Source: JBFWUW01 sp050247075 (GTDB lineage: Bacteria > Planctomycetota > Planctomycetia > Pirellulales > JBFWUW01). Taken from it: 10,873 nucleotides of DNA. A program made the translations under genes and the position numbers. The DNA is taken from the NCBI GenBank assembly GCA_050247075.1, contig JBFWUW010000129.1, positions 1 through 10,873 on the forward strand, in the 5' to 3' direction. Positions 1 through 5,998 of the stretch are shown here, piece after piece. Position 1 is the stretch's first letter. Each line of letters starts with the position of its first letter. The notes below the pieces were generated by a model. That model made no database searches. It saw nothing but the letters and a program-made list of their open reading frames with translations, and was not told the origin of the DNA.

Positions 1-102
1 CGCACGTGTCTCCACGAGGAATTTCTGCGTCTCACCGCTCCCACGCCGCCCGCTCCAAAAATCCGCTCCCTCCTCAAACGCCTCACCGCCCTGGTGGCAT
101 AA
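1..102 (+). CDS. Possible C-terminal tail of an unidentified gene (cut by window edge)
   Basis: Frame 1 is open from the first base to a TAA at 100-102, giving 33 residues rich in Leu, Arg and Pro and ending LTALVA. About 23 of the 33 third codon positions are G or C, as expected for a real gene in a GC-rich genome. No start is visible, so it would be the end of a gene lying to the left. I do not recognise the family; a transposase tail is possible but unsupported. It converges on the lipoprotein gene, whose stop is at 180. The 77-nt gap between them holds a 10-bp palindrome, GAAAGCTTTC (107-116), and no convincing terminator. Such a short open frame could also arise by chance. Confidence 0.35.
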   Translation, partial: RTCLHEEFLRLTAPTPPAPKIRSLLKRLTALVA

Positions 103-179
103 CACTGAAAGCTTTCGGAAAGTGCAGATGGATATTGAACCTGTGAAAATTGGTAATTGAATTTGAATCTATCGGACGC

Positions 180-584
180 TCACTCATCCATTGGAAACAC
201 GGTAATCGTGGGACTTGTCCCGACGATATAGGCGGCTTCTCGGGTGGCTTGCCGGCCGTTGCGATCAACGACCAGTTCGACCTGGAAAATAAGATTGGCT
301 CCGCCATCTCGCTCCCCGAGAACCTTGTAGTCCAGCAATTTGGCATCTCCCCAATCGCCCGCAACAATCGCCGGTTGGCGGCTCTTGAGCGTCTCGGCCT
401 TATCGCCCGCCTTCCAGGCATCGAGCACGGTGGTTAGCGATTGTTTCGCCAGTGCCTTGTCCAGGGAGAGATCTTTGGCGCCAGGACCGTGGTCCGGCCC
501 GCAACCGGTGAGGAAAAGGCAAACCGCTAAGAATACCCCCAGCACGAAAGGCCAGGGATTATTGGAATACTTCAGCAATTGCAT
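180..584 (-). CDS. Small lipoprotein downstream of a DUF1559 gene
   Basis: A 134-residue predicted lipoprotein of unknown biochemical role. The N-terminus has a short basic/polar stretch, a hydrophobic segment (about residues 12-26) and a lipobox LTGC with the lipidated Cys at 28, so the mature protein should be membrane-anchored outside the cytoplasm. The mature part contains VLDAWKAGDKAETLKSRQP, then an AIVAGDW segment, and ends in a beta-rich stretch with YIVGTSPTITVF. I recognise this pattern as a small planctomycete protein commonly found just after DUF1559 genes; that is memory, not a search. The start at 584 is chosen because GAGGAG (595-600) lies 10 nt upstream and the signal peptide begins there. 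An in-frame ATG at 731 would add 49 residues that read as leader sequence. It lies 186 nt downstream of the DUF1559 stop, on the same strand, with a strong stem-loop between. Confidence 0.85.
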   Translation of the reverse strand: MQLLKYSNNPWPFVLGVFLAVCLFLTGCGPDHGPGAKDLSLDKALAKQSLTTVLDAWKAGDKAETLKSRQPAIVAGDWGDAKLLDYKVLGERDGGANLIFQVELVVDRNGRQATREAAYIVGTSPTITVFPMDE

Positions 585-625
585 GACACTCTGGCTCCTC
601 AATTTTTCATGGAAAGTTCGAGCCA

Positions 626-655
626 GCGCGGGGCGGCATATTTGCCGCCCCGTGC
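626..655 (-). promoter_or_regulatory. Strong intercistronic stem-loop between DUF1559 and lipoprotein genes
   Basis: The arms 626-638 and 643-655 form a 13-bp stem (one G-T wobble) closed by a 4-nt loop, TATT. The core GGGGCGGCA/TGCCGCCCC is perfect and very GC-rich. On the minus strand it lies about 115 nt after the DUF1559 stop and about 40 nt before the lipoprotein start. Neither strand has a T-run right after it, so a classical intrinsic terminator is not shown. It may act as a partial terminator, an mRNA 3'-end stabiliser or a processing site setting different levels of the two products. The role is inferred; the hairpin itself is seen directly. Confidence 0.6.
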
Positions 656-770
656 GCCGTCGCGATTGGTTTGAAAAGCAATAGAAATACAATGGCATTC
701 CACCCGCCCTGGGGAACCGCCCGGCGTGCAAAGTTCCCTACGCGGATGGGATTGCCAAGCAAGATCGGCG

Positions 771-1787
771 TTAGTACTTGGGCACGGTTTCCTTGCCGTT
801 GCGGGTGCCCAGGGCACGCCATACGACGATGTCGATGTTGCTGCTGATGAACCGCACCGAGGCATCGCACAGTAACGAATTTACACCGTCGCCGTGCAAG
901 CTGCCGGCCGTCGTGGAGATGCGTCCTGGCGGCCACATGCAAGAAGGCTCATTCGGACGCAAGACATGCTGGTAGTATGTCGTCGAGTGGTACGACCGCA
1001 AGAATGGCGCGCCAACGTCGGAGACTCCTTGAAGGGACAGATTCTGCCAGGTGGGCGCAACCTTATCCACCAACGCCAGGCACATGGTGCGGGCCTCGTC
1101 GGGCGTGGCCGGGTACGTCCCAGGCCGGAATGTATCTGACCTTTTGTTGGCGAGCCCTTGCGAACCATCGCCGAGCAACTTTTCCGACATCATCACGGTC
1201 GTCGTCAATCCGTCGCGGATATCCTTGAAGTTTAACGCGGTATTGACGACAGGACGCCCGGTCAGTGGCACGGGGTTGGCCGGGAAAGGGCCATCCGGCG
1301 GCGGCATGGTAGAGTCGGGGTCGCCAGAGCTGCCAGGCGCGCCGTTGTTGAGTTGAGATCCCATGTTGACATAGTAGCTGTTCGGGCTGCCAACGGACGC
1401 TGGAATTTGATTGAGATCCGTGGGGCAAAGGAACGTGGAAACATACAAGTTACGGGCGACGTCGTTGCGCGCATCGGTGTAGTTGTAGTCCCAGTCGATC
1501 AGGTCCGAGCCGTTCTCTTGCTCGATATAGGGCAAGATCTGAGCATGAACCGAGTAGGTAAATCCGCCAGGGCTAACGAAGCTGCGATAAGGCAGGCGGT
1601 CGTTGGCGGAGTGAAAAGTATGTATGGCAAGGCCCAGTTGCCGTAGGTTGTTGCTGCATGAATTCCGACGAGCCGCTTCGCGGGCCATCTGTACGGCGGG
1701 TGTCAAGAGGGCTGCCAACATGGCAATGATAGTGATGACCACTAACAGTTCCACCAGCGTAAAGCCCGAACGTCTATGCTTAGACAT
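771..1787 (-). CDS. DUF1559 domain prepilin-like protein
   Basis: A 338-residue protein of the DUF1559 family, which is greatly expanded in planctomycetes and resembles type II secretion/type IV pilus pseudopilins. The N-terminus is SGFTLVELLVVITIIAMLAALLTPA: a basic leader, a prepilin peptidase site after Gly8, Phe9 as the new N-terminus and the conserved Glu at +5 (Glu13), then a long hydrophobic helix. Next come the family signature REAARRNSCSNNLRQLGLA (36-54) and LPYIEQ (85-90). The C-terminal hallmarks are HGDGVN (298-303), DASVRFI (308-314) and ALGTRNGKE (325-333). Length and both ends are complete. AGAGGA (1796-1801, reverse strand) lies 8 nt before the ATG. It is expected to be processed by prepilin peptidase and sit in or outside the inner membrane; its true role is not established. 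A lipoprotein gene follows downstream. Confidence 0.95.
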   Translation of the reverse strand: MSKHRRSGFTLVELLVVITIIAMLAALLTPAVQMAREAARRNSCSNNLRQLGLAIHTFHSANDRLPYRSFVSPGGFTYSVHAQILPYIEQENGSDLIDWDYNYTDARNDVARNLYVSTFLCPTDLNQIPASVGSPNSYYVNMGSQLNNGAPGSSGDPDSTMPPPDGPFPANPVPLTGRPVVNTALNFKDIRDGLTTTVMMSEKLLGDGSQGLANKRSDTFRPGTYPATPDEARTMCLALVDKVAPTWQNLSLQGVSDVGAPFLRSYHSTTYYQHVLRPNEPSCMWPPGRISTTAGSLHGDGVNSLLCDASVRFISSNIDIVVWRALGTRNGKETVPKY

Positions 1788-1859
1788 GGATGAGTTCCTC
1801 TTACGGGATAAACAGAAAGAATCAATACAACGCGAAAACCAAGACTTAATGTGAAATAT

Positions 1860-1873
1860 TTTGAAATTTCAAA
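1860..1873. promoter_or_regulatory. 14-bp perfect palindrome upstream of DUF1559 gene
   Basis: TTTGAAATTTCAAA is a perfect 14-bp palindrome centred about 80 nt upstream of the DUF1559 start codon. The position suits a dimeric-regulator operator or an element overlapping the promoter. AT-rich palindromes of this length can occur by chance, and no second copy was noticed in the window. Confidence 0.35.
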
Positions 1874-1878
1874 CTCGG

Positions 1879-1918
1879 TGCGCAGTTTCGCGCAATCAAG
1901 CCTGTGTATTAGCGCGAA
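1879..1918. repeat. Nested inverted repeats upstream of DUF1559 gene
   Basis: TGCGC (1879-1883) pairs with GCGCA (1890-1894) across 6 nt. The overlapping TTCGCGC (1887-1893) pairs with GCGCGAA (1912-1918) across 18 nt. The two pairings are mutually exclusive because they share 1890-1893. They lie just upstream of the 14-bp palindrome and may be regulator-binding half-sites. If transcribed they could form alternative hairpins; transcription here is not shown. Confidence 0.3.
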
Positions 1919-2159
1919 CACCATGTTGGCGGTGACAAGAACTAGCCTTTCCCATCGAATGGACGGGTACAGACTGGTCCGTCACGAACCATTTGGCCAA
2001 CGAGACAGGCTCGCTGAACTGGCGGAACGGCTCAAGGTTGTTCTTCCATCGGACAACGCAAATGCCGCTGGGCACCCGCCGCGCTAACCGATGGAATGGG
2101 CCTGCTTTGCTCGAATGCCGGGCATGGCGTTCTTAGTCAATACACCAGAACAGCCAGCA

Positions 2160-2215
2160 GGATTTATCAAATCCAACGCGCAGCCTTGGAAGTTGTTGGT
2201 GTCCAGAAGACACCA
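2160..2215 (-). terminator. Two consecutive stem-loops after the secreted-protein gene
   Basis: Two perfect hairpins lie downstream of the minus-strand stop at 2248. The first is TGGTGTC (2197-2203) with GACACCA (2209-2215), 7 bp with a 5-nt loop, about 32 nt past the stop. The second is GGATTT (2160-2165) with AAATCC (2169-2174), 6 bp with a 3-nt loop, a further 22 nt on. No T-run follows either on the minus strand, so this may be a non-canonical terminator or an RNA 3'-end stabiliser. Confidence 0.4.
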
Positions 2216-2247
2216 TCCGCAAGGGAACGCGACCGGCAGGCGACCAA

Positions 2248-2667
2248 TCAGGCCGAGGCCGATCGTGGCGGATGAAAGATGCTGGTTCCGCAATGCCGAG
2301 GCCGCGGAACCGCCAGATCGTAAAGATAGCCCAAGAAATTGAGTTCGCCCGCGAACCCCCGTGCATCGGGCGCAACCATCGGATCGCGAACGGGCACTGG
2401 CAAAACCACGGGTGGAGCCAGCGGGACAGCGGGAATCCCTGAGCATTCTGGACCTGAACAGGGCCTATGCCGTGCAGGAATTGCCAATGTCGCCAATTCC
2501 AGCGGATCCCCAGTCTGGCCGCGTGGCATGAAGTGAGACTTGCCAGCCACATGCAGATAGTCACCGCAGCTAGCAACCGCCCGCGCGGGAACCAGCGCCA
2601 CCCAAAGAGCCAGCATGAGACCGCAAGCAGCCCCCGCGATCGCCGTTTTGGGTGAGTTGCAACGCAT
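2248..2667 (-). CDS. Small secreted Cys/Pro-rich protein of unknown function
   Basis: A 139-residue protein that I cannot assign to a characterised family. Residues 1-32 form a Sec signal peptide: basic start (MRCNSPK), hydrophobic core (about 9-27) and likely cleavage after the Ala-Val-Ala at 30-32. The mature part begins SCGDYLHV. It then has CSGPEC (Cys70, Cys75), a Pro/Val/Ala-rich run (about 78-100) and a C-terminus containing RHCGTSIFHPPRS. Four mature cysteines (34, 70, 75, 126) could form two disulfides outside the cytoplasm. From memory, similar small SCGDY...PC-x-GP-C proteins occur in other planctomycetes, with no known role. The frame is open much further upstream (to 3174), but the signal peptide fixes the start at 2667. 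The ribosome-binding site is weak (AGG about 10 nt upstream). It is divergent from the hydrolase gene. Confidence 0.7.
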   Translation of the reverse strand: MRCNSPKTAIAGAACGLMLALWVALVPARAVASCGDYLHVAGKSHFMPRGQTGDPLELATLAIPARHRPCSGPECSGIPAVPLAPPVVLPVPVRDPMVAPDARGFAGELNFLGYLYDLAVPRPRHCGTSIFHPPRSASA

Positions 2668-2707
2668 GTGAACTAGTGCCTGATTGCGAAATTTGGCCGT
2701 CGATCGT

Positions 2708-2723
2708 GGAAGAGGAGTCTTCC
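2708..2723 (-). promoter_or_regulatory. Hairpin in the leader of the secreted-protein gene
   Basis: GGAAGA (2708-2713) and TCTTCC (2718-2723) form a perfect 6-bp stem with a 4-nt loop. On the minus strand the loop reads CTCC, complementary to a Shine-Dalgarno core, and the hairpin lies about 40-55 nt upstream of the secreted-protein start. If transcribed it would sit in that gene's 5' leader. A regulatory role is inference. Confidence 0.35.
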
Positions 2724-2752
2724 GTTGATGAGGCCATCCAGACCAGCGGTGT

Positions 2753-2781
2753 ACTTTAAGTGGGAAATCAAGAAATTGCAA
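2753..2781 (-). promoter_or_regulatory. Possible sigma70-type promoter for the secreted-protein gene
   Basis: On the minus strand TTGCAA (2776-2781) and TAAAGT (2753-2758) are separated by exactly 17 nt, each matching the consensus at four of six bases. The predicted start of transcription would leave a leader of roughly 75-80 nt before the ATG at 2667, containing the hairpin at 2708-2723. It overlaps the tandem repeat at 2772-2793. The match is modest and unconfirmed. Confidence 0.3.
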
Positions 2782-2793
2782 GGAAATTGTAAG
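2772..2793. repeat. Tandem 11-bp direct repeat in the divergent intergenic region
   Basis: GAAATTGCAAG (2772-2782) is followed immediately by GAAATTGTAAG (2783-2793): two 11-bp units with one mismatch. An 11-bp period puts both units on the same face of the helix, as in tandem half-sites for OmpR-type response regulators. It overlaps the possible -35 of the minus-strand gene and lies about 170-190 nt upstream of the hydrolase start. Confidence 0.4.
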
Positions 2794-2885
2794 GGCGGCG
2801 GTTTGATGCCGAATCCGTGCCTGCTTTATTCGCCCAGCGGTTGAGAAAAAATTTAGTCTCGGTATTGCTGAATCGCCTTTAATGT

Positions 2886-2907
2886 GCGGCAAGGCTAGAA
2901 TTGCCGC
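2886..2907 (+). promoter_or_regulatory. 7-bp inverted repeat upstream of the hydrolase gene
   Basis: GCGGCAA (2886-2892) and TTGCCGC (2901-2907) are perfect complements separated by 8 nt, about 58 nt before the hydrolase ATG. It could be an operator or a hairpin in the mRNA leader. The octamer AAGGCTAG in the loop side (2891-2898) recurs at 2954-2961, partly overlapping the ribosome-binding site. I see no convincing promoter hexamers for the hydrolase. Confidence 0.35.
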
Positions 2908-2964
2908 TGCTAGATCGTGTTTGGTTGAGTGGCCATTTTGTTTCTTGTTGGGAAAGGCTAGCCG

Positions 2965-4983
2965 ATGAACTTCGTTCATGGAATTGCCTCTTGTTGCGCT
3001 TGCTGCCTGGTGACGGCGGGCATAATTTGCCCAGCCAACGCCGCGGAACCGGTTGGCATCCCCCGCGTGATTCCGCCGCCGGGAATAGAGTTGGCCGATA
3101 CCGACAAGCTGCCGTTGCAAGCAGCGACGGACCATTTGGGCCAACGGCTGGCAACTGTCCCAACCCATCCACAAGCGGAACGCATTCTTCCGCTGTTGCC
3201 CGATGTGGAGATTTACTACAAGGCGGTCCGCTACGCTTTAGACCTGGACGAGTTCTACCGCCCGACCGACGCCGCGGCCGCGGGCCAACTGCTGCAACAG
3301 GCCGAACAACGGCTGGACAACTTGCTGGCCGGCAGCGCGCCGTGGGCCGTGGATGAGGGCCTTGTCGTCCGCGGGTATCGCTCGAGGATCGACGAATCGG
3401 TGCAGCCGTATGGGTTGGTGATTCCCGCGGACTTGGACCGAGGAAAACCTTGCCCGCTGTATGTCTGGCTGCATGGGCGCGGCGATAAAGCCACCGATCT
3501 TGGCTTCATCCTGGATCGTCAGGCGAATGCCGGCACGATCCAGCCGCCCGACGGCATTGTGCTGCACCCCTTTGGCCGTTTCTGCAATGCCTTCAAGTTC
3601 GCGGGCGAGACCGACGTGTTTGAGGCGATCGAAGCGGTGCAGCGGCACTATAGAATTGACCCCTACCGAATTGTGCTGTGGGGTTTTTCAATGGGGGGAG
3701 CGGGTGCCTGGCACTTGGCGGCCCATCACCCCGACCGTTGGGCCGCCGCCAGCCCTGGTGCCGGCTTCGCGGAAACGGCCCTCTATCAGAATCTGAACGT
3801 GGCCAACATTTCGGCCGCCGAGCGGACTTTGTGGAATATGTACGACGTCCCCAGCTACACCCGCAATTTGTTCAATCTGCCGTTGATTGCCTACAGCGGC
3901 GAGCGCGACAAACAAATTCAAGCGGCCAGGGTGATGGAACAGGCTTTCTCGGAGGAAGGCCGCACGCTACGGCACCTAATCGGCCCAGATACCGAACATC
4001 GCTATCATTCAGAAACACTGGCGGAACTGAGCCGGCAAATGACCGAACATGCTGCCGATGGACTAAATCGATTTCCGCCGCGGGTCAGTCTGCAAACGCA
4101 AACCTTGCGGTACTCCAAGGTGCATTGGGTCGAAGCCTTGGCTTTGGATCGCCATTGGCAAGACTCGCGGATCGACGCGGAGTTGGCCGCTCCGCGGAAG
4201 ATTGTCGTACAGACCAAGAATGTTACCGAATTGGCTCTGTATCCGCCTTGGCCCGGGGAAGGCTTTGAAGGAGGGGCCACGATTGAGATCGACGGGCAAA
4301 CCATCAACCTGCCCAAGCAAAGCGTGCCTCGGCCGGTTGTTGACCTCGACAACTCTTCCGGCCAATGGGCATTGTATAGCAGCTTTTTCTCTCGCAGCTA
4401 TTTACGCAAGCGCCGCGGCATGACAGGGCCCATTGACGACATTTGGTTGGATCCCTTTCTGGTGGTACTGCCTAGCGGCAAGTGTGGCAGCCCCGCGGTG
4501 GAAGCCTGGACCCAAGCCGAGTTGGACCACTTTCGCGACCGTTGGCGGCGGTTGTTTCGCGGCGAGTTGCGGACCAGGCTCGATAGCGAAGTCACCTACG
4601 ACGATATGCTCAACAACCATCTGGTACTGTGGGGGGACACCACAGCCAACAGCCTGACACGGCGGATTGCCCCCCTTCTGCCGTTTGCCTGGAACGAACA
4701 CCAACTCACCGTGGGAGACAAGGCTTACCCGGCCGACAGCCATGTACCGGCCATGATCTACCCCAATCCGCTGACGACCTACCCGGCCCGTTACGCAGTG
4801 CTCAACAGCGGGCCGACCTTTCGCGAGGGACACGACCATACCAACTCCCAACAAACGCCCAAGCTGCCCGATTGGGCAGTGATCGACCTGAGCGAACCGC
4901 CTAGCGCATTGCGTCCCGGCAGGATTGCGGCAGCCGGTTTTTTTAATGAGACTTGGGGTTATATCGCGAATGAAGACGACTAA
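2965..4983 (+). CDS. Secreted prolyl-oligopeptidase-like serine hydrolase
   Basis: A 672-residue alpha/beta hydrolase predicted to be exported. Residues 1-27 are a Sec signal peptide (hydrophobic core, ANA-A cleavage region). A helical N-terminal region with PDVEIYYKAVRYALD (79-93) precedes the catalytic domain (about 140-365). That domain shows LHGRGD (169-174, oxyanion region), the nucleophile elbow GFSMGG (240-245, Ser242), a likely acid in SGERD (Asp315) and His345 or His348 as catalytic base. Residues about 370-672 form a long beta-rich C-terminal region, including WGDT (556-559) and GHDHTNSQQTPKLPDWAVIDL, which I associate with planctomycete relatives. Substrate is unknown: peptide, ester or acylated polysaccharide are all possible. 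GGAAAGG (2951-2957) lies 7 nt before the ATG. The TIR-like gene follows 41 nt downstream and may share its transcript. Confidence 0.88.
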   Translation: MNFVHGIASCCACCLVTAGIICPANAAEPVGIPRVIPPPGIELADTDKLPLQAATDHLGQRLATVPTHPQAERILPLLPDVEIYYKAVRYALDLDEFYRPTDAAAAGQLLQQAEQRLDNLLAGSAPWAVDEGLVVRGYRSRIDESVQPYGLVIPADLDRGKPCPLYVWLHGRGDKATDLGFILDRQANAGTIQPPDGIVLHPFGRFCNAFKFAGETDVFEAIEAVQRHYRIDPYRIVLWGFSMGGAGAWHLAAHHPDRWAAASPGAGFAETALYQNLNVANISAAERTLWNMYDVPSYTRNLFNLPLIAYSGERDKQIQAARVMEQAFSEEGRTLRHLIGPDTEHRYHSETLAELSRQMTEHAADGLNRFPPRVSLQTQTLRYSKVHWVEALALDRHWQDSRIDAELAAPRKIVVQTKNVTELALYPPWPGEGFEGGATIEIDGQTINLPKQSVPRPVVDLDNSSGQWALYSSFFSRSYLRKRRGMTGPIDDIWLDPFLVVLPSGKCGSPAVEAWTQAELDHFRDRWRRLFRGELRTRLDSEVTYDDMLNNHLVLWGDTTANSLTRRIAPLLPFAWNEHQLTVGDKAYPADSHVPAMIYPNPLTTYPARYAVLNSGPTFREGHDHTNSQQTPKLPDWAVIDLSEPPSALRPGRIAAAGFFNETWGYIANEDD

Positions 4984-5024
4984 TTTTGGCGCCTTGATTG
5001 AAGAGTCCCACACGAGGAACGGAT

Positions 5025-5990
5025 ATGATTGCCGAATCAGGCCACAAACAACATGAACAACCGTTGGATCTGGATCGCCTGGCGGCGGTCGTTGGCAAGT
5101 GGCAAATTGATGAATCGAAGGCGGAATTTACCGCTTACGACGACAGGTCGTTCAAGATCGGCATTGCCCTTAGCAATGTCCGCGCCACCTCCGGACGATT
5201 CAAAGCAACAGTGCAACTCTCGGAGGTCAACGAGGGGGCCGCCCATTTTGTCCTTGGTTACGATGGCCAACAACAATCCGGCTACACCATCGGGCTTGGC
5301 GGGTTTGACTGCGCCTATTCCGTCACGCAATGCTTTCTGCCTCGCGGTTCTCGAAAGCTGTTCGGCATTGGGACGAAGGAGAATATCAAGGCGGGCCGTT
5401 CCTATGTTCTGGATGTTGAACTGCAAGGGCAGGCTGTCAAGTTGAGTGTCGATGACACGCTCGTATTGGAATATACGTTGCCCCAACCGCTGCCCGGCGA
5501 TCAACTTGGATTCAAGGGATATGGCGATGGCAGAGTTACGTTTTCGGACGCGTTCGTTGACCGGCATGCGCCGCGCGCATTCGTCATTATGCAATTCTCG
5601 GAACCGTATGACAGTTTGTGGGAGGAGGTCATTCGTCCGGTGGCTAAGAATGCTGGCTTCGATCCTCATCGCGCCGACGATGTCTTCCGTCCGGGCGTTA
5701 TCTTGCAAGATATCGTGCGCGGCATTAAGGGGTCCGACGTTGTAATCGCGGAAGTCACGCCAAAGAACGCCAACGTCTTCTACGAGCTTGGGTATGCCCA
5801 CGCGCTTGGCAAGCCTACTATCTTGCTCGCGGAACATCCAGAGGCAACCGGCGAACGCCTGCCTTTCGATATCAGCGGCTATCGCTGCATCTTTTACGAC
5901 GATGCCATTCGCGGCAAGCGAAAAGTCGAAGAGGCTTTGAGGAAGCACTTAGACAATATTAAGAACAAGAACGACGAAATGTTTGTTTGA
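5025..5990 (+). CDS. Beta-sandwich plus TIR/deoxyribosyltransferase-like protein
   Basis: A 321-residue two-domain protein with no signal peptide or membrane segment, so probably cytosolic. Residues about 15-182 look like a concanavalin/DUF1080-type beta-sandwich: repeated strands, VLDVELQGQAVKLSVDD (129-145), and GDQLGFKGYGDGRVTFSDAFV ending the fold. Residues about 184-310 match a TIR/nucleoside-2-deoxyribosyltransferase-like Rossmann domain: FVIMQF (186-191), RADD (216-219), SDVVIAEV (237-244), NANVFYELGYAHALGKP (248-264) and LPFDISGY (279-286). Glu254 in YELGYA is the likely catalytic Glu by family analogy. Such domains cleave NAD or nucleosides, or bind nucleotides. A TTG at 4998 would add nine residues, but the ATG at 5025 has GAGGA (5014-5018) 6 nt upstream and is preferred. 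GC looks lower than the next gene (33/60 at 5161-5220 versus 41/60 at 6421-6480). Sensor-effector function is inferred. Confidence 0.8.
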   Translation: MIAESGHKQHEQPLDLDRLAAVVGKWQIDESKAEFTAYDDRSFKIGIALSNVRATSGRFKATVQLSEVNEGAAHFVLGYDGQQQSGYTIGLGGFDCAYSVTQCFLPRGSRKLFGIGTKENIKAGRSYVLDVELQGQAVKLSVDDTLVLEYTLPQPLPGDQLGFKGYGDGRVTFSDAFVDRHAPRAFVIMQFSEPYDSLWEEVIRPVAKNAGFDPHRADDVFRPGVILQDIVRGIKGSDVVIAEVTPKNANVFYELGYAHALGKPTILLAEHPEATGERLPFDISGYRCIFYDDAIRGKRKVEEALRKHLDNIKNKNDEMFV

Positions 5991-5998
5991 AGTGAATG

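Larger units (their letters stand above)
1788..2247. other. 460-nt region without a supported gene
   Basis: This stretch lies upstream of the DUF1559 gene and downstream of the small secreted-protein gene, both minus strand. It must contain the DUF1559 promoter and leader, but I could not place a convincing -35/-10 pair. It holds a 14-bp palindrome (1860-1873), nested inverted repeats (1879-1918) and two stem-loops (2160-2174, 2197-2215). Two overlapping open frames cover about 1910-2135: a plus-strand one ending at 2087 and a minus-strand one without a usable start (containing EPFRQFSEPVSLAKWFV). Neither has a start with a ribosome-binding site or a recognisable domain, so neither is called. 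A decayed gene is possible. Confidence 0.5.

Noticed and set aside
107..116. 10-bp palindrome as a bidirectional terminator
   Set aside because: GAAAGCTTTC leaves no loop for a stable hairpin and has no T-run after it.
83..421. Minus-strand open frame of 112 codons
   Set aside because: It overlaps the lipoprotein gene in another frame; the lipoprotein has a lipobox, ribosome-binding site and recognisable C-terminus.
1851..2087. Plus-strand open frame of 78 codons
   Set aside because: The ATG lies inside the AT-rich DUF1559 upstream region with no ribosome-binding site, and the product has no recognisable domain.
2668..3174. N-terminal extension of the secreted-protein frame by 169 codons
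   Set aside because: It runs antisense through the hydrolase start and the divergent promoter region, and a clean signal peptide begins at 2667.
4998..5024. TTG start nine codons upstream for the TIR-like protein
   Set aside because: It has no Shine-Dalgarno, whereas the ATG at 5025 has GAGGA 6 nt upstream.
5037..5948. Minus-strand open frame of 303 codons
   Set aside because: It is antisense to the TIR-like gene, which has a good ribosome-binding site and clear domains; the reverse product shows no motif.
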